A stretch of DNA of 7,537 nt from Bacteroidales bacterium (GTDB lineage: Bacteria; Bacteroidota; Bacteroidia; Bacteroidales; UBA7960), in assembly GCA_007132395.1 (NCBI GenBank), contig SLOR01000349.1:1-7537 (forward strand). The letters are read 5' to 3'. Below the pieces are notes generated by a model. The model saw only the letters and a program-made list of their open reading frames with translations, had not been told where the DNA came from and made no database searches. Positions within the stretch are counted from its first letter, which is position 1. Each line of letters opens with the position of its first letter. Positions 6,678-7,537 of the stretch are shown one piece after another. Made by a program: the position numbers and the translations under genes.

Positions 6678-6681
6678 CTTC

Positions 6682-7537
6682 CTACCTATACAATGTCACA
6701 TCCCCCGCCATGATAATGCTTCTGCCATTGGTGCAGCGGCCGGTAACTTTCCACACATATACATCCATTTTTGAGAGTTGTCGGTTTACGTAGCCATCCC
6801 AGCCAATGTCGGGGTCTTCGGATCGGAAAATAAGCTCTCCCCAGCGGTTGTAAATTTCCAGCACGTACTTTTCCACACCTTCATACACAGGATGGAAAAT
6901 ACTTGTGGAAGGATTGCCCGGCTCTACATGGCCCCCGGAGGGTCCGGATTTGTCGGGGATAAAAGCATTGGGGAAAATAATTTTGCAGGTTTCATCTACC
7001 CTTAATACGTTTTCCAGGGTAATCTGATCGCTGCATGGCGGATCGGTGTCGCGGGTAACCGTAAGGGTGATGGAGTAAATGCCTGTTTCGGTATAATAGT
7101 AAACCGGTTCAAAGTCGTTGCTGGTATTGCCATCGCCAAACTCCCAATGGTAAAAATCACCCAGCTCCGATTGGTTGATGACCAGCAGCGGCTCTTCGGG
7201 GATATTCACCAATGAAGAAACAAGCTCAAATTTGGCTGTGGGGTTCTGATGTACCTCCACATAGTGATAGGTAGTGTCACGCCCTCCGTCGCCTATAGCA
7301 ATAAGCATCACCTCATACAAGCCATAATCCACGAAGGTGTGCGTAGGCTCTGGATGCACTGAAATGCTGCCATCGCCAAACTCCCAGCGGTAGGAGTGGG
7401 CATAGCGGCTGTGGTTGCGGAACTGTACCGTATAAGGTTCACAGCCGGAGGTGGTAACCGAACTTACATCTGCTTCAGGAACGGGCGATGTAATAGTAAC
7501 CTCCTGGGTGTAAAGGTCGTCGCAATGCTCGTTGGAA
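6682..7537 (-). CDS. PKD-repeat protein with type IX secretion (gliding motility-associated) C-terminal domain, N-terminus beyond window edge
   Basis: Only the last 284 residues are present; the reading frame stays open through the right edge, so the GTG at 7359 is not a start. Fragment positions: 1-18 look like the end of an earlier beta domain. Two PKD domains follow, about 21-97 and 100-181, each with WEFGDG (51-56 and 131-136) and a Y-G/TG-Y closing strand. The last 100 residues fit the CHU_C/type B sorting domain: FPNAFIP (188-194), IYNRWGELIF (228-237), GWDG (245-248), DVYVWKV (258-264) and terminal GDVTLYR. Proteins of this type are exported by Sec, pass the outer membrane through the type IX system and end up on the surface or outside, often as large adhesins or enzymes. 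The function of the missing part is unknown. The stop is TAG at 6682-6684. The gene converges on uvrA. Confidence 0.9.
   Translation of the reverse strand, partial: SNEHCDDLYTQEVTITSPVPEADVSSVTTSGCEPYTVQFRNHSRYAHSYRWEFGDGSISVHPEPTHTFVDYGLYEVMLIAIGDGGRDTTYHYVEVHQNPTAKFELVSSLVNIPEEPLLVINQSELGDFYHWEFGDGNTSNDFEPVYYYTETGIYSITLTVTRDTDPPCSDQITLENVLRVDETCKIIFPNAFIPDKSGPSGGHVEPGNPSTSIFHPVYEGVEKYVLEIYNRWGELIFRSEDPDIGWDGYVNRQLSKMDVYVWKVTGRCTNGRSIIMAGDVTLYR

Overview
The window looks like chromosomal DNA of an anaerobic member of the Bacteroidota, probably a Bacteroidales-like lineage. Three independent signs support this. A C-terminal type IX secretion (CHU_C/gliding-associated) sorting domain sits at the right edge. 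Three well-placed Bacteroidota-type -7 promoter boxes (TAnnTTTG) precede the genes, which mostly lack a strong Shine-Dalgarno. A tungsten/molybdopterin aldehyde:ferredoxin oxidoreductase points to low-potential anaerobic metabolism. The species cannot be fixed from this sequence.

Layout from left to right: (1) 1-1708, minus strand: the first 569 codons of an aldehyde:ferredoxin oxidoreductase, with the C-terminus beyond the left edge. (2) 1709-2030: a divergent promoter region with a -7 box on each strand and a split inverted repeat. (3) 2031-3035, plus: an exported MltD-like lytic transglycosylase with a C-terminal LysM-like segment. (4) 3036-3582: a 547-bp gene-free stretch built almost wholly of repeats. 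It holds two copies, in opposite orientation, of a two-hairpin module, followed by a short tandem family of another repeat, then the uvrA promoter. (5) 3583-6420, plus: complete uvrA. (6) 6421-6681: a convergent intergenic gap with an imperfect long inverted repeat and a heptamer tandem repeat. (7) 6682-7537, minus: the C-terminal 284 residues of a PKD-repeat surface or secreted protein with a type IX sorting domain.

The four genes do not form a pathway or an operon. Each has its own promoter or faces away from its neighbour, and their roles are unrelated: aldehyde oxidation, murein turnover, nucleotide excision repair and a secreted adhesin-like protein. I see no new multi-gene system. The most interesting content is non-coding: the inverted two-hairpin modules at 3087-3295, whose inner hairpins differ by three compensatory base-pair changes while keeping the loop and flanks. 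That pattern suggests a mobile or processed structured element of the REP/BIME kind.
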